Shown: positions 28,501 through 37,460, numbered from the stretch's first letter. The stretch is DNA of 64,000 nucleotides from Trichomonas vaginalis G3 (GCF_026262505.1 NC_067207.1:9144082-9208081), one strand, 5' to 3'. Notes: a model not told the origin generated them from the letters alone. Made by a program: numbers and translations.

Positions 28501-28708
28501 GCAAACAATACGCGAAGACTCAAATACAAACTATGACGAAATCTTTCAAGGATATAGGTTACCTGAGATGGGCGACCAGAGCCCAAAGGCAAAAAGGACA
28601 TGGGAAATTTACAACATACTAGGTGAACATGAGGCAAAGATGCAACAACTTGAAGCAGAGGGCAAGTTACCAAAAGCGACACCAAAGAAGAAGAGTAGAA
28701 CAAAGTAA
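25517..28708 (+). CDS. Polinton large basic coiled-coil protein, unknown role
   Basis: The frame is open over 1063 residues and looks whole. The first 30 residues are strongly basic (MPRKLRKNIRKRKRALKHP), followed by a Gln-rich stretch. Residues about 90-370 form a charged coiled coil. Around 410-460 lies a Pro/Gln-rich tandem with the unit QPTVQNPAP. The C-terminal 600 residues are mixed alpha/beta with acidic patches. I recognise no capsid, protease or polymerase motif. The basic start would suit a nucleic-acid-binding or core protein, which is inference. It is the first gene inside the left end and reads inward. Confidence 0.7.
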   Translation: MPRKLRKNIRKRKRALKHPIVKLTPQQQLQQQIMNDPTMLQQMSSNPMLLNRVFGAQSGGLRAALLAKMAGYGGAADGTAYNPQSQMNLSSLKNQISDVKKSNIDIQKQISENEKKLEYDRHTKKLNELNVEKKKKEEQLKELSTEEYAKKVSEKAAEVAKMEQDVINLKNHTTQYKVLKDEEIKQKAMKTYMDSDEYKKEVEANVKAEKLLQLQNQTVQYENLAQESKNNDAAMQKAMKSAEYIKANNDWLDAQATPKHAQLIGSIRTKIQADEDSSNEALMNADFKNAFEALHSKVKLVNDFSSGKKLKSEGFDKELREVAQNMTKITDTATRQAVQSAYDAVRATVVESQEKELQQTKTDLVNAFLKTKSQVGHYAADGTYVPAGGTYIPPNPPREAPAPGLPKTFTSSHGHRHRHAPKPTQQPTQQPTQQPTVQNTAPQPTVQNPAPQPTVQNPAPQPQTEQGHKRSREQGNQEFLKMLKENYGYPDTLDFSDRYKEAIRKFKEGNTDPNLFSFMVQHQMGYNFKPGKYKLAKGYDLIAYHPNDMTEFTPRYLVSEINDNSTIFMKRVKNRDGTKEERVMNADGLNRELVKNGLGIYEMPADEVQETPQEEVQIQPDMEEIVQQQQLEEPEGNEQIPPLETNFTELDEDLEQPKNLDPQQVYAENMESFQESKKNSADIVEEYRKMFADIQKTPTPDENIQHRMEVLKESVRKYNNPFYLRAYNVQSLDELGENKRLNFNKTYRNETLFKVHSEPSQYGNKPTFVSADYGTTMRWGHKANPDRWFINLQPQFQEVVDAMEVNGEPDIAGIFSAALMPLKDMKDADILDQYEMNMADGNITPDVLEHLSQRTTQNHKDGIFGEEFRKKVREGEGREPIVHDLANESLQNVIKTYFADNEPRRDEYLRKLKWTVPNEMLVLKNMFLDKIKPTTEINDARLKHWVKAFPFTKDIIGNMERKPEWLQKHIFGNELIPYGQALFEELEPETQERVMQTIREDSNTNYDEIFQGYRLPEMGDQSPKAKRTWEIYNILGEHEAKMQQLEAEGKLPKATPKKKSRTK

Positions 28709-28776
28709 AAGCTTGGTCCGAGTGGGTTCTATTATGATATATAAATCCAACTATTCTATATTTTTACCCATATGAA

Positions 28777-30341
28777 ATGTACGCCGCTCAGAATATAACG
28801 CCAACAGTTTTGGATGCCATGAATGGAAATGTTTCCGAATGGTATAACGAATGCGACAATGCCATTAGAAGGTCAGAAATAGTTCCTGGAACTTACGAAT
28901 ATACAACTGCTGTTTTATGGAAATGTAGGTGAGTTTGGTGAAGGTTCTTCAACAACAGTAGATATTGCTTGCGACAGGTTTCATATAATTTCTATTGACA
29001 ACTCATTCTTATACGTGGAACAAGACATTGAAATAAAACCTTCTGCCAAGTTGTCTGACAAGAAAGGTTGCAATGGAATTTTCTATGTCGGATACCAATA
29101 TGCTCCAGAAGTTTTCATGGGATATAAGATATATTCTAACTCTGACTTAGTTCAAACAGTAACATGGGCAAACTATGAATGGTTCGCTTTGAGAAACTCA
29201 GTACAACCACAAGCTAGAGAACAAACAGACCAATATGCAACTATTGAGAAAATAAGAAGACTTGACCCTAACGTTCCAGGAGTTTATGTTAACCTTTCTG
29301 GTTCAGATGGAAATGCTGCCACTAAAGTAAAAACTGAAACTTAGAGTTCCTTTGTCATCTTTCCTCATCTTCAGGTTTTTAAGATACTTGCCAAACTGGG
29401 CAGGAAAAATTTCTATCGAACTTACTCCAAGCAAAAATAACTTAGTCATTGCACCAACACAAGACCCATTCACTCTTACTGTGTAGCTGGAACTGGTGGA
29501 GCCAAGTTCTGTGACTTTTGCAAAGACAAAGTTGACTTAGACTTTGGTTTCTCAAACTTCAAACACTGAAGTAAACTATTATTTCAATGCTGCTGGAACT
29601 GCTTGGGACCCAGTTAAGTTCACATGCGAAAAATTTGAATGCAAGAGAATAGAAAGCAGACTTGCAGTCTATATGTTGGACCCAGATATTTCAAATGCTT
29701 TAGCTGCCAAATATATTGCAGTTCCACTTATGTTCCCTATACACCAAATATCTGTCAAAGACTTTGCAGGTGAAGTTGGAAACCAAAGTGCTGACCCAGG
29801 TGCAAGAACAGATATTGCTTTAACAACTGCAATGAAACATGCAGATACTATGTTTGTACTGTTCAGACGAACTATAAATGACTATTCTTGTTTCTACAAC
29901 CCTGGTATTAAATATCATATAAACATAGATGGCAAATATTATCCAAGAGAAGAATATTCTACAGTTGAGGATATGAGGTCATACAACTTGACATTAGATG
30001 CTATGAACTTTAACAACAACTTCACAACAACCATTAACCCTGAAATGCAAAGTTCTATTATGCCATATGTGAAAGTATGGACCCATACAGGAGGTCAAAA
30101 AACTCAATATACAAATGGAGACCGTTCAAACTTTTGGCTTGGCATTCCATTTGCTGACTCAGAAGACTTTATGGGTGGTATTTCAACTGTTGGTACTGTA
30201 CAAATACAATATACTGGTGACAGAGACGGTCCAGATGAACTGAGAGCAAAGAAGTTTACAAAACCAATAGCACTTTTCACGGAAGATGCTCTTTTGAAGA
30301 TTCGTTCGATGAAACCTGCTGGGCTCCTCAGATTGGCATAA
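28777..30341 (+). pseudogene. Polinton major capsid protein, broken
   Basis: The region encodes a protein of the double-jelly-roll capsid type. Pieces with YVGYQYAPEVFMGYKIYSN, FPIHQISVKDFAGEV and VQIQYTGDRDGPDELRAKK have the composition and order expected of Polinton and virophage capsid proteins. It is followed by the minor capsid gene, the usual arrangement. The gene is broken, with about three breaks. Confidence 0.7.
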
Positions 30342-30344
30342 CGA

Positions 30345-30695
30345 CAGCTTCCATCGAGCAGATTTTGGCAGCAGGTCAGTAAGTTGTTCTTGAACTGACT
30401 TCTCTCCGTCAAATATTGACAGTACGCCAGTTTTGACATAAAATTGTATTATAAACTTACCTTTAGAAATATCTGTAAGTTTTGTTGTTATATTTTTGTC
30501 TGCTTCAAGAACTTTCACCATTTCAGTTATACCAACTTTCTTTGCTTTATGGAAATATTTTGGTTCAGCAAATATTGCTATTCTATAACATTTACCATTG
30601 TTTGTATAAAGAACTATTCTGTCAATGTATTTGTATTGTTTGTGTGTGTAAACTTTGTTTTGCTTCAATTCAATAAGATATCCGAATACGTCCAT
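30345..30695 (-). CDS. Polinton small protein, unknown
   Basis: A minus-strand frame starts MDVFGYLIELKQNKVY and is rich in Lys and Tyr, with a predicted mixed beta fold. It lies tail to tail with the capsid gene, and its frame runs on into that gene, so the true end is uncertain. It shares the T5A-type leader with its divergent neighbour at 30714. No family is recognised. Confidence 0.45.
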
Positions 30696-30713
30696 CTTTT
30701 TATTCTAAGTAAA

Positions 30714-31295
30714 ATGTCATTTCCGAAAAATAGAAGCGTAAGTGTTTCAAAAGGTTTAATGGCGGTGGCAGATGTGAAGTTAAATTCACCAACTCAAACA
30801 AACAGTCAAAGTGTTGTTGTCAATGTCAAAGAAAGAGATGTTGAAGTGGGGAAACCATACGAAGACGAAGATGGTATAACAATAGTTCCTGTAAAAGAAC
30901 AACCAACATACCCTGAAGTTAGCAGAGACTTAAGTTCTGTTGCAGATATTCGAAACGACTACCAACAACTGAAAGACAAACTTCAAACTCAGGAGAAGAT
31001 TTGTCAAGCTTTGGGTATAATGTTAAACTTGGTTGAGCACAACCCTGTAAAAGTGAACTCATATGTCATCGCACCTCATGAAGTTTTGAAAGAACTATTG
31101 AAACTTTTGACAGAGGCAGACGATATAAACATCAAAGAAATAGAACCTGACATTGCTTGCTGTGGTGTTTCATATAATGTCATTGACAAGATATACGTTA
31201 TGAAAGGAGGTGAAACGTTGAACTTAAAGTATAGTTTCCCAGACGTCATAAAAATATTTGACGACCACAACATTTCATTAAAATTTATTTGCTAA
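30714..31295 (+). CDS. Polinton protein of 193 residues, unknown
   Basis: The frame is open further upstream, but the ATG at 30714 is chosen because it follows TTTTTATTCTAAGTAAAATG, the start motif shared by many genes of this element. The protein starts MSFPKNRSVSVSKG and has a helical middle (about 85-150). It lies 4 bases before the minor capsid gene, in a capsid gene cluster, so a virion-assembly role is plausible. It looks whole. Confidence 0.6.
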   Translation: MSFPKNRSVSVSKGLMAVADVKLNSPTQTNSQSVVVNVKERDVEVGKPYEDEDGITIVPVKEQPTYPEVSRDLSSVADIRNDYQQLKDKLQTQEKICQALGIMLNLVEHNPVKVNSYVIAPHEVLKELLKLLTEADDINIKEIEPDIACCGVSYNVIDKIYVMKGGETLNLKYSFPDVIKIFDDHNISLKFIC

Positions 31296-31299
31296 GTAA

Positions 31300-32097
31300 A
31301 TGGCAGAAGACATAATGGTTTATACTATTACGACTAAAAACCCTGAGTCATATAATTCTATAACAACAAACTTACAAAGTCCTCAAGGACGATATTGTAA
31401 ACTAACCTTAAACACAATGACGACTAAAGCCTGTTTTGCTCTTTTGACACCAGAAGACTTTATTGTTGTGAATGGTAAAAAATACTCCTTTGAAGATACT
31501 TACTCAGATATACCACCAACAGGTTTTGTTGACTTATTTAATACTTTAAGGACGAGTGTAACATGTGCTGCAACTAGAGCAGGTTTCATTATGTTTGGAT
31601 GTCCGACTGAGTTTACTATAAACAATATGAGCTATAATACAAAACTTATATCTGGTTTTTACTACCAACAGTTTCCTATAACAGGAAAAGGTGTCATACA
31701 AGGAATGTCTGTTCCATTGACTTTAAGTACACCTATTTTATATATTGTTTCAAACTTAGGTTCAAAGTGTTATTCGAATGTTGACAGAAACTATTATGAC
31801 CAAAAGATACTTATGCGTATAAACAATACTTTCTCTGCTGGTTTGCCTATTGTTCATTCGAATGCAGAATTTTCAACCTTAGTGAACTCAAACACTTTGG
31901 CAAGTATAACGTTGACATTAGTTGACGCAAACTTTGTTCCTGTAAAACTTTTATGTCCTATGTATTTGTCAATGACGGCAGAAAGTTTCGAATTGGAAGA
32001 TGCAACTGGTGAAAGTATTGTATTACAAGAACAACTTCAACAACAAATAGCTCAAGAACAACAAATGCAACAAATGGAACAACAAAGTCAAGAATAA
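31300..32097 (+). CDS. Polinton minor capsid (penton-like) protein
   Basis: A 265-residue protein that looks whole. It is beta-rich with many Asn and Thr, as in single-jelly-roll penton proteins of Polintons and virophages: an N-terminal YTITTKNPESYNSI, then LTLNTMTTKACFALL, and a C-terminal strand SITLTLVDAN. The final 40 residues are a Gln-rich tail. It sits directly after the 193-residue gene and near the major capsid gene. The call rests on fold-like composition and position. Confidence 0.6.
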   Translation: MAEDIMVYTITTKNPESYNSITTNLQSPQGRYCKLTLNTMTTKACFALLTPEDFIVVNGKKYSFEDTYSDIPPTGFVDLFNTLRTSVTCAATRAGFIMFGCPTEFTINNMSYNTKLISGFYYQQFPITGKGVIQGMSVPLTLSTPILYIVSNLGSKCYSNVDRNYYDQKILMRINNTFSAGLPIVHSNAEFSTLVNSNTLASITLTLVDANFVPVKLLCPMYLSMTAESFELEDATGESIVLQEQLQQQIAQEQQMQQMEQQSQE

Positions 32098-32125
32098 AAA
32101 AATATTTTTTTTTATTTTTATAAAA

Positions 32126-32515
32126 ATGTACAGAATAGATGTTTCAGATTTTTATGACTTCCAAGCATTCAGAAATATGTGTCCATTTCGAGACTATAAC
32201 AAAGCAGTCGAAAATTTGAAACGTTTAGTCATTTATGTCGACTCTGCCCCAGAATGTTATGTCATGAAAGAATGGGATGTTGTCTTTAACAAACCAAGAG
32301 CAACAATAGTTTCAGAACAAGAATGTAGACAGAAACTTAAGAAAATAAAAGTCGTACAAGTTGGCATGAAGATGTTAGATGCTTGGGATATCTTATTGTC
32401 AAAGTTAGAAGATTTTTCAGTTCGAGGTATAAAGTTCTATACACCTTCTCCAAACTTCTATTCTATCTTCACTGGATATAAATATGAACAAGTAGAATGG
32501 AAAGAAATATTATAG
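32126..32515 (+). CDS. Polinton protein upstream of the helicase, unknown
   Basis: A 129-residue frame starting MYRIDVSDFYDFQAFRNM. No domain is recognised. It overlaps the start of the helicase frame by 19 bases. It may belong functionally with the helicase as its N-terminal region, which I cannot decide. Confidence 0.5.
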   Translation: MYRIDVSDFYDFQAFRNMCPFRDYNKAVENLKRLVIYVDSAPECYVMKEWDVVFNKPRATIVSEQECRQKLKKIKVVQVGMKMLDAWDILLSKLEDFSVRGIKFYTPSPNFYSIFTGYKYEQVEWKEIL

Positions 32516-33360
32516 AAGCTTGGTTAGACCATGTCAAAGAAATTATATGCAATGGAAACGAAAGAGTCTATGAGTATATCTTATGTTGGTTTGCAAACAT
32601 CTTACAACATCCAAGTGCTAAAAATGAAACTGCTCTCATTATAATTGGAAAACAAGGAACAGGTAAGAACACATTCTTTACAGATATCTTATGCAAACTA
32701 TTAGAGGGCTATTCGAACCCGAATATGACAAACTTAGAAAACATCTGCGGTAAATTTAACTCCTCAATAGAGAATATGAAACTTATAGTTTGCAATGAAC
32801 TTCAAAGTATAGATACAACAAAAGTTTTAAACTCAGATGCTTTGAAGAGTCTTATAACAGACAAAGTTGGAGTTGTTGAAAGAAAGTATAAAGACTCAAG
32901 AGTTTGTGAAAATGTTGCAAACTTCATTATGGTTTCAAACAATGTTGTTCCGATGAAGTTAGAAAGTTCTGACAGAAGATATGTAGTTGTCAGAACGTCA
33001 GATTCTCATATGCAAGATACAGAATATTTTGACGCTTTGTCAGAATGTTTGACATCTGACTTTTACAACCACTTGTTCTCATATTTCATGACATTAGATA
33101 TTTCTAAGTTCAATCCAAGACAAATTCCACATACCGAAGAGAGACAAACATTGTTAGAAGCAAACAAGAGTGTATATGAACTGTTCATAGATGAAACTGA
33201 CTTTGTGTCATTAGATGAAAGGTCATTGTACGATTCGTATAAACAATATTGTCAAGAATATGGTTATATGGCAGCGTCTAAACGTACATTCTTGGCAAAT
33301 GTCAAAAGTCTTTTAGATGTTCAGAATGGTGTATATACAAAGAAAAATTTTTCTGAGTAA
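32497..33360 (+). CDS. Polinton SF3 (D5-like) helicase
   Basis: The Walker A motif is IIIGKQGTGKNTF, and an acidic strand LIVCNELQSID serves as Walker B. FIMVSNNVVPMKLESSDRRY fits motif C with its Asn and the downstream Arg finger. This is the superfamily 3 helicase layout known from poxvirus D5, phage primases and several virus-like elements. SF3 helicases unwind DNA at replication origins. A helicase gene alongside integrase and packaging ATPase suggests that the element encodes part of its own replication. Confidence 0.75.
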   Translation: MERNIIEAWLDHVKEIICNGNERVYEYILCWFANILQHPSAKNETALIIIGKQGTGKNTFFTDILCKLLEGYSNPNMTNLENICGKFNSSIENMKLIVCNELQSIDTTKVLNSDALKSLITDKVGVVERKYKDSRVCENVANFIMVSNNVVPMKLESSDRRYVVVRTSDSHMQDTEYFDALSECLTSDFYNHLFSYFMTLDISKFNPRQIPHTEERQTLLEANKSVYELFIDETDFVSLDERSLYDSYKQYCQEYGYMAASKRTFLANVKSLLDVQNGVYTKKNFSE

Positions 33361-33396
33361 ATTTTAAAAAAAAATATTTTTTATCCGATAGAAAAG

Positions 33397-33816
33397 ATGA
33401 CGAAATTCATCTCAGTAAACAAGTACATGACAGAAGTCAAAGATAAGTTAGCTCCATTCACATTTTGAATGTTTACTTCTACAATTTTGAAAAGTCTACA
33501 TTTGACAAAATTTGGAAACATTGCACCAGTTAAGTTTGCTATTGTGACTAAAAATGGTGCGAAATTTGAAGACTTAGACATAGAAGGTTTGTTAACAGTC
33601 AAAGAAAATTTTGACAGAAAGTTCTCAAACTCGAAGAAGGTAAAGCATACAAACTTGTTATACCTTATGAACCAAAGAAAGCAGACGACTATGAATATTA
33701 TGAGTCTAAGATAGTTGAAGTTCAAGGTAAATTGGGTAAAAAGATTTTAGAGTCTAAGCCAGTGTTTACTCCTAAAGAGGAAGAGAACATTGACATTGAC
33801 CCAGAAATGTTCTAAA
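33397..33816 (+). pseudogene. Polinton gene remnant, unknown
   Basis: A plus-strand coding trace with Lys- and Glu-rich composition lies between the helicase and the next minus gene. It is broken about twice. No domain is recognised. Confidence 0.4.
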
Positions 33817-33831
33817 AATAAAATTTTATTT

Positions 33832-34287
33832 TTACATGTCAAATTTCTTTTTCTCTGGAACTGGTTCAGGTTCTTTCTTCTCTTCTTCTACTTTCTTTTC
33901 TTTCTTTTCTCTCTTCTTCTTCTTCTCTGGTGGAGTTATGTCAAATTTGGCGCAACCATATTTATGTAAAAGTTCTTTGTCCTTTAATAGCTCTTCTATT
34001 CTGTTTTCTATTTCATCTTCAAGAACAGCGCATGTGCCTTCTTTGCATTCTAAGAACTTTTGTTGGACTTCATCTTTCCAATCGGCGTCATCTCTGTCAA
34101 CAAGTCTGTCATTGACAAATTTTAAGACTGCTCTTTGTAATGTTTTATGGTTCTTGTCATATTCCCAGAAACAGAACTTTAGAACAAATTCACCTTTCTT
34201 GTTTACACTATGTAAGATTTTATGGTCGACAGATGTTTTGCTGTCAAAAAGTTTGTCTCGAATATAGATAGCGAAATCGCTAGACAT
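33832..34287 (-). CDS. Polinton 151-residue protein with charged tail
   Basis: It starts MSSDFAIYIRDKLFDSK. It has a helical middle and a tail of about 40 residues made almost only of Lys, Glu and Pro. It overlaps no other gene and is divergent from the packaging ATPase, 36 bases apart. Function is unknown. It looks whole. Confidence 0.6.
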   Translation of the reverse strand: MSSDFAIYIRDKLFDSKTSVDHKILHSVNKKGEFVLKFCFWEYDKNHKTLQRAVLKFVNDRLVDRDDADWKDEVQQKFLECKEGTCAVLEDEIENRIEELLKDKELLHKYGCAKFDITPPEKKKKREKKEKKVEEEKKEPEPVPEKKKFDM

Positions 34288-34323
34288 TTTCTAAAAGATA
34301 AAAATTTTAATTTTTCTAAAAAT

Positions 34324-35199
34324 ATGTTAGAAAAAAAGTTTGCTGACATTGACAAGAAATTTGAGAATGTTTTAAACAAGAACAAGAGGAAGTTGGAAAA
34401 TGCTCAGATAAAGCCTATACATGACAAGTTCTTATTTGCTCAGAATGGTATAACAGGTCTAATCGCACCACCTGGGTCGGGTAAGACTTTCACTTATCTT
34501 AAAATGGCTGCACAACAACAAGAACTAGATGAGAAGAACCCATTCTATGAGTTAGTAGTCATTTGTAGTACTTCTGGTCAATTTGACCAAACCGTCAATT
34601 CGTTCAAAGATATTATAAAGAAGTCTAAGTTAGTATGTATAAAGGATACTGAGTTGTTAGATTGGATAAAGAAGTACCAAAGAAGAGTTTTGAAGTATAA
34701 TGCTATAAATGAGTATATAAATTCTAAGTTTAAAGACCCAAATGAGGAAATGCAGAGAATATTAGAGAAGAAACACTTCAGAAACAAACAGAAAGAGATA
34801 GAATACATTTCGAAGAAATTGCAATCTTACGATTGGAAGACATACCCTCATAGATGTCTTCTTATTTTAGATGACTTTGCTTCTCATCCTTTGTTAAAGA
34901 ATAGAGAACAAGACATGTGTCGAATTCTTAAGAAGCTCAGACACTTTAACATCTCAGTCGTAATATGTGTACAGACAGCAAAGAGTTTAAGTAAGGATGT
35001 AAAGAGAATACTGACTGACATAATACTTTTCCCTGGATTGTCCGAAGACGATTTCATGGAACTTATGAAAGAGTCCATGGCAGGTAAGTTTGACAGACAT
35101 GAACTATGGGAGAAGTATAAAGTCATACAAGACCCTCATACTTCTTTCAGAATTCATATCTACGCAAACAAAGTTCAAATTGTAAAAAGTCAAGCTTGA
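34324..35199 (+). CDS. Polinton packaging ATPase (FtsK/HerA, A32-like)
   Basis: A frame of about 290 residues from the ATG at 34324. Walker A is GLIAPPGSGKTFTYLK near residue 45 and Walker B is CLLILDDFA near residue 180. SVVICVQTAKSL follows, as in the sensor strand of A32-like ATPases. These motors pump DNA into capsids. The gene is diagnostic for Polintons and looks whole. The last codons are part of a 31-bp direct repeat (35174-35204 and 36730-36760) that bounds a module inserted behind it. Confidence 0.85.
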   Translation: MLEKKFADIDKKFENVLNKNKRKLENAQIKPIHDKFLFAQNGITGLIAPPGSGKTFTYLKMAAQQQELDEKNPFYELVVICSTSGQFDQTVNSFKDIIKKSKLVCIKDTELLDWIKKYQRRVLKYNAINEYINSKFKDPNEEMQRILEKKHFRNKQKEIEYISKKLQSYDWKTYPHRCLLILDDFASHPLLKNREQDMCRILKKLRHFNISVVICVQTAKSLSKDVKRILTDIILFPGLSEDDFMELMKESMAGKFDRHELWEKYKVIQDPHTSFRIHIYANKVQIVKSQA

Positions 35200-35204
35200 A
35201 AAAT
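35174..35204 (+). repeat. 31-bp direct repeat, left copy
   Basis: Identical to 36730-36760 over 31 bases. It starts TTCAAATTGT and ends GCTTGAAAAAT. It covers the end of the ATPase gene, so the right copy is a displaced piece of that gene's end. Confidence 0.9.
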
Positions 35205-35499
35205 AAAGAGTTTTGGCGACCCCGAAAGAAGTCAGTCTAGAGAAATTTCACTGTTTTTGTTGCTGAATTCAATAAAAATATATTTTAGGTGAAGAGGTGA
35301 GATTTCACCTCTTTTTTCACCTAATTTTTCACCCCAGTTATTTTTTAAATTTTGTGAAAACTCAACGGTTTGACACATGCCCTAAAAATTATTTTACTCA
35401 GAATTTTGTTGCTGAATTCAGCAAAAAATAATGTTTAGGTGAAGAGGTGAGATTTCACCTGTTTTTTCACCTCTTTTCTCACCTGTTATTTTATAAGCG

Positions 35500-36080
35500 T
35501 TTTACATGAATTGTACGATGTATATTTGAAATCCTAAACAGTTTTGTAGCTTCTATTTCTTCGCTGAGGATATCGAATGTTTTAACGATACCGAAAGTTT
35601 CTTTATACTTCTTCTTGACGTCAGATAATAGGAAATCTTCTGCTGTTGGATAGTTTTTTGTTCAGAAATTCTAACATATCCATTTTATTTTCTGCTGGGT
35701 TTTTCTGCTTCTTTCTTTAAGTCTGCATAGTCGTTTCGCATACGTTCTATCTCTTTGACGGAGTAGTTATATCTCCTCATTGCTGCTTTACATTTAGAAC
35801 ATTGCGGATTCATTTTTGCGTTATATTCTGAAACCTTACCTGCTAAAACAACCAAAGGCGTCAATTGCTCTCTTCATCTCAAACATAGCGGGTCTTATCT
35901 GTTCATTCCATACCTTACCCTACTATCTTTATCTCTTATTTCCCATACACATTTTGCAACTAATGAAACAAAGTTGTCGTAGGTCTTAAATTCTTCAGAT
36001 TTGTAAAGGTCAGAGATGTTCTTATATAACATGTCGCAATCTTTGTCCATAACCTTATGGTTGCAATGAAAACCAAGGAA
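35500..36080 (-). pseudogene. Polinton gene remnant in the 1.5-kb module
   Basis: Minus-strand coding trace with a Cys-containing segment (CSKCKAAMRRYNYS). It is broken several times. No family is recognised. Confidence 0.35.
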
Positions 36081-36088
36081 TTCATAAT

Positions 36089-36451
36089 TTACCTTTCGTA
36101 ATGAACTTCTTTTATTTCTACTGAGTCAGTTGGTTTCACTTCAATTTCGTCAAATTCGGGAATAGTGAGTTTTTGCTGCTGAATTTCAGGCAATTTGGGT
36201 AAATGGTCAATAATGTCCTGCATTTCATAAAGATACTGTTCATTTGTTTCATCCTGTGCGGTACAGTCTAAATTACTTGTTAACAATTCCTGCTTTATCT
36301 TCTGGATTTTTGTTTCGAAAGTATATGAAGAAGGAATGAAGTTTTTCATCTCTACCAACATAGATGTTGGATTCATGACTAACGAGTTTGGTGCTGTTGT
36401 TGTTTGAAAGTGTTGTTGTGCCGATTGTTGAAAATCATATCTTTTATACAA
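36089..36451 (-). CDS. Protein of 120 residues in the 1.5-kb module, unknown
   Basis: It starts MYKRYDFQQSAQQHFQTT and is rich in Gln, Glu and Pro. No domain is recognised. It could be the upstream part of the same lost gene as the neighbouring trace, or a separate small gene. Confidence 0.4.
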   Translation of the reverse strand: MYKRYDFQQSAQQHFQTTTAPNSLVMNPTSMLVEMKNFIPSSYTFETKIQKIKQELLTSNLDCTAQDETNEQYLYEMQDIIDHLPKLPEIQQQKLTIPEFDEIEVKPTDSVEIKEVHYER

Positions 36452-36729
36452 AATAAAAAAATAAATAAAATAAAAAATAAAAAACTAACTTTATTTTTTT
36501 ATTTCGGGAAAATTCATGAGGTGAAAAAACAGGTGAAAAAAGAGGTGAAATCTCACCTCTTCACCTAAACATTATTTTTGGGTCATTTACGCTCATTACG
36601 ATGAAGTTTCGACAAAACATTTACGATGAAATCATGAAAATTCATGAGGTGAAAACACAGGTGAAAAAAAAGAGGTGAAATCTCACCTCTTCACCTAAAC
36701 ATTATTTTTGGTGTAAATTTATGACAAAA

Positions 36730-36760
36730 TTCAAATTGTAAAAAGTCAAGCTTGAAAAAT
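36730..36760 (+). repeat. 31-bp direct repeat, right copy
   Basis: Second copy of the ATPase 3-prime end. It marks the far side of the 1.5-kb module. Confidence 0.9.
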
Positions 36761-36996
36761 CTAAGTGTTTAGTCTTAGTAAGATGGTAGCTTCTTAAAGC
36801 AAATACCATTGCTGAGTTTATGTACGTGAAGAGAAGTACAATGAATTCAATTACGAGTACAATTGCCAATGACAACTAAGGCAACTATTTTTGTCTTTTG
36901 CCAGCAAGGGTACTTCTTCTCTTCCAATGGTTCGGCAGAACTATACTCACTCATGAGAAATGCCAAAACGTTTAATAGAAAAAGTGTCATTTTTTC

Positions 36997-37191
36997 ATGT
37001 CCGAAGACTCGAAGGTGCAACACTTCCAAAATACCGACGAACTCAGAAGAGCAGCATGGCAGTATCTTCTTGACAACTTTTTTGAGTTCTCCAGGTACAC
37101 CTTGGAAAATGCTGAAGAACTCCGACACAGAGAATTTGGAGAAATTGCACTCCAATACTACATTGACAAACAAAGGGTAAACAAAGGGTAA
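36997..37191 (+). CDS. Polinton 64-residue protein, conserved in copy 2
   Basis: It starts MSEDSKVQHFQNTDELRR and is helical and acidic. The copy at 63749-63943 differs at only three residues by eye, so selection or recent common origin is clear. A TCATTTTTTC motif precedes the ATG. Function is unknown. Confidence 0.65.
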   Translation: MSEDSKVQHFQNTDELRRAAWQYLLDNFFEFSRYTLENAEELRHREFGEIALQYYIDKQRVNKG

Positions 37192-37231
37192 AATAAGACT
37201 AAAAACTTAACATTTAAAAAGTGACATTTTT

Positions 37232-37432
37232 ATGAGCTCCGAGTCACCGAGAAAACTTGGTCAGATGTTAGCAGCTTACTTCCCTGCGGAGGATGGAAGC
37301 GTTACATACGTAAGGTTCAAAAACAACGAACCTGGAATTGCGTACCAAATTCGCAATTACATGACCATGGAAGAGTACGAAAGGTTCCTACAAGAGAAAC
37401 CAGCTCTAAACAACTCAGAAAAGAAAGAATAA
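37232..37432 (+). CDS. Polinton 66-residue protein, conserved in copy 2
   Basis: It starts MSSESPRKLGQMLAAYF and has a compact alpha/beta look. The copy at 63504-63704 is nearly identical. It lies 40 bases after the 64-residue gene and probably shares its transcription. Function is unknown. Confidence 0.65.
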   Translation: MSSESPRKLGQMLAAYFPAEDGSVTYVRFKNNEPGIAYQIRNYMTMEEYERFLQEKPALNNSEKKE

Positions 37433-37460
37433 AAAGTTTAACTCGTAATTGTTTATTTTT

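Larger units (their letters stand above)
35205..36729. other. 1.5-kb module bounded by direct and inverted repeats inside Polinton copy 1
   Basis: The module lies between two copies of a 31-bp direct repeat. Inside, two forward AGGTGAAGAGGTGA arms (about 35275-35345 and 35405-35485) face two reverse arms (about 36515-36590 and 36640-36720). The core holds minus-strand coding traces. The layout looks like an insertion or a repeat-driven duplication within the element. Confidence 0.6.

Noticed and set aside
30444-30713. N-terminal extension of the 193-residue Polinton protein
   Set aside because: Its composition (Cys, Phe, Tyr rich) is that of an antisense shadow of the minus-strand gene, and the leader motif sits before 30714.
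34222-34323. Longer N-terminus for the packaging ATPase
   Set aside because: It overlaps the divergent gene's start; the ATG at 34324 leaves a normal spacer.
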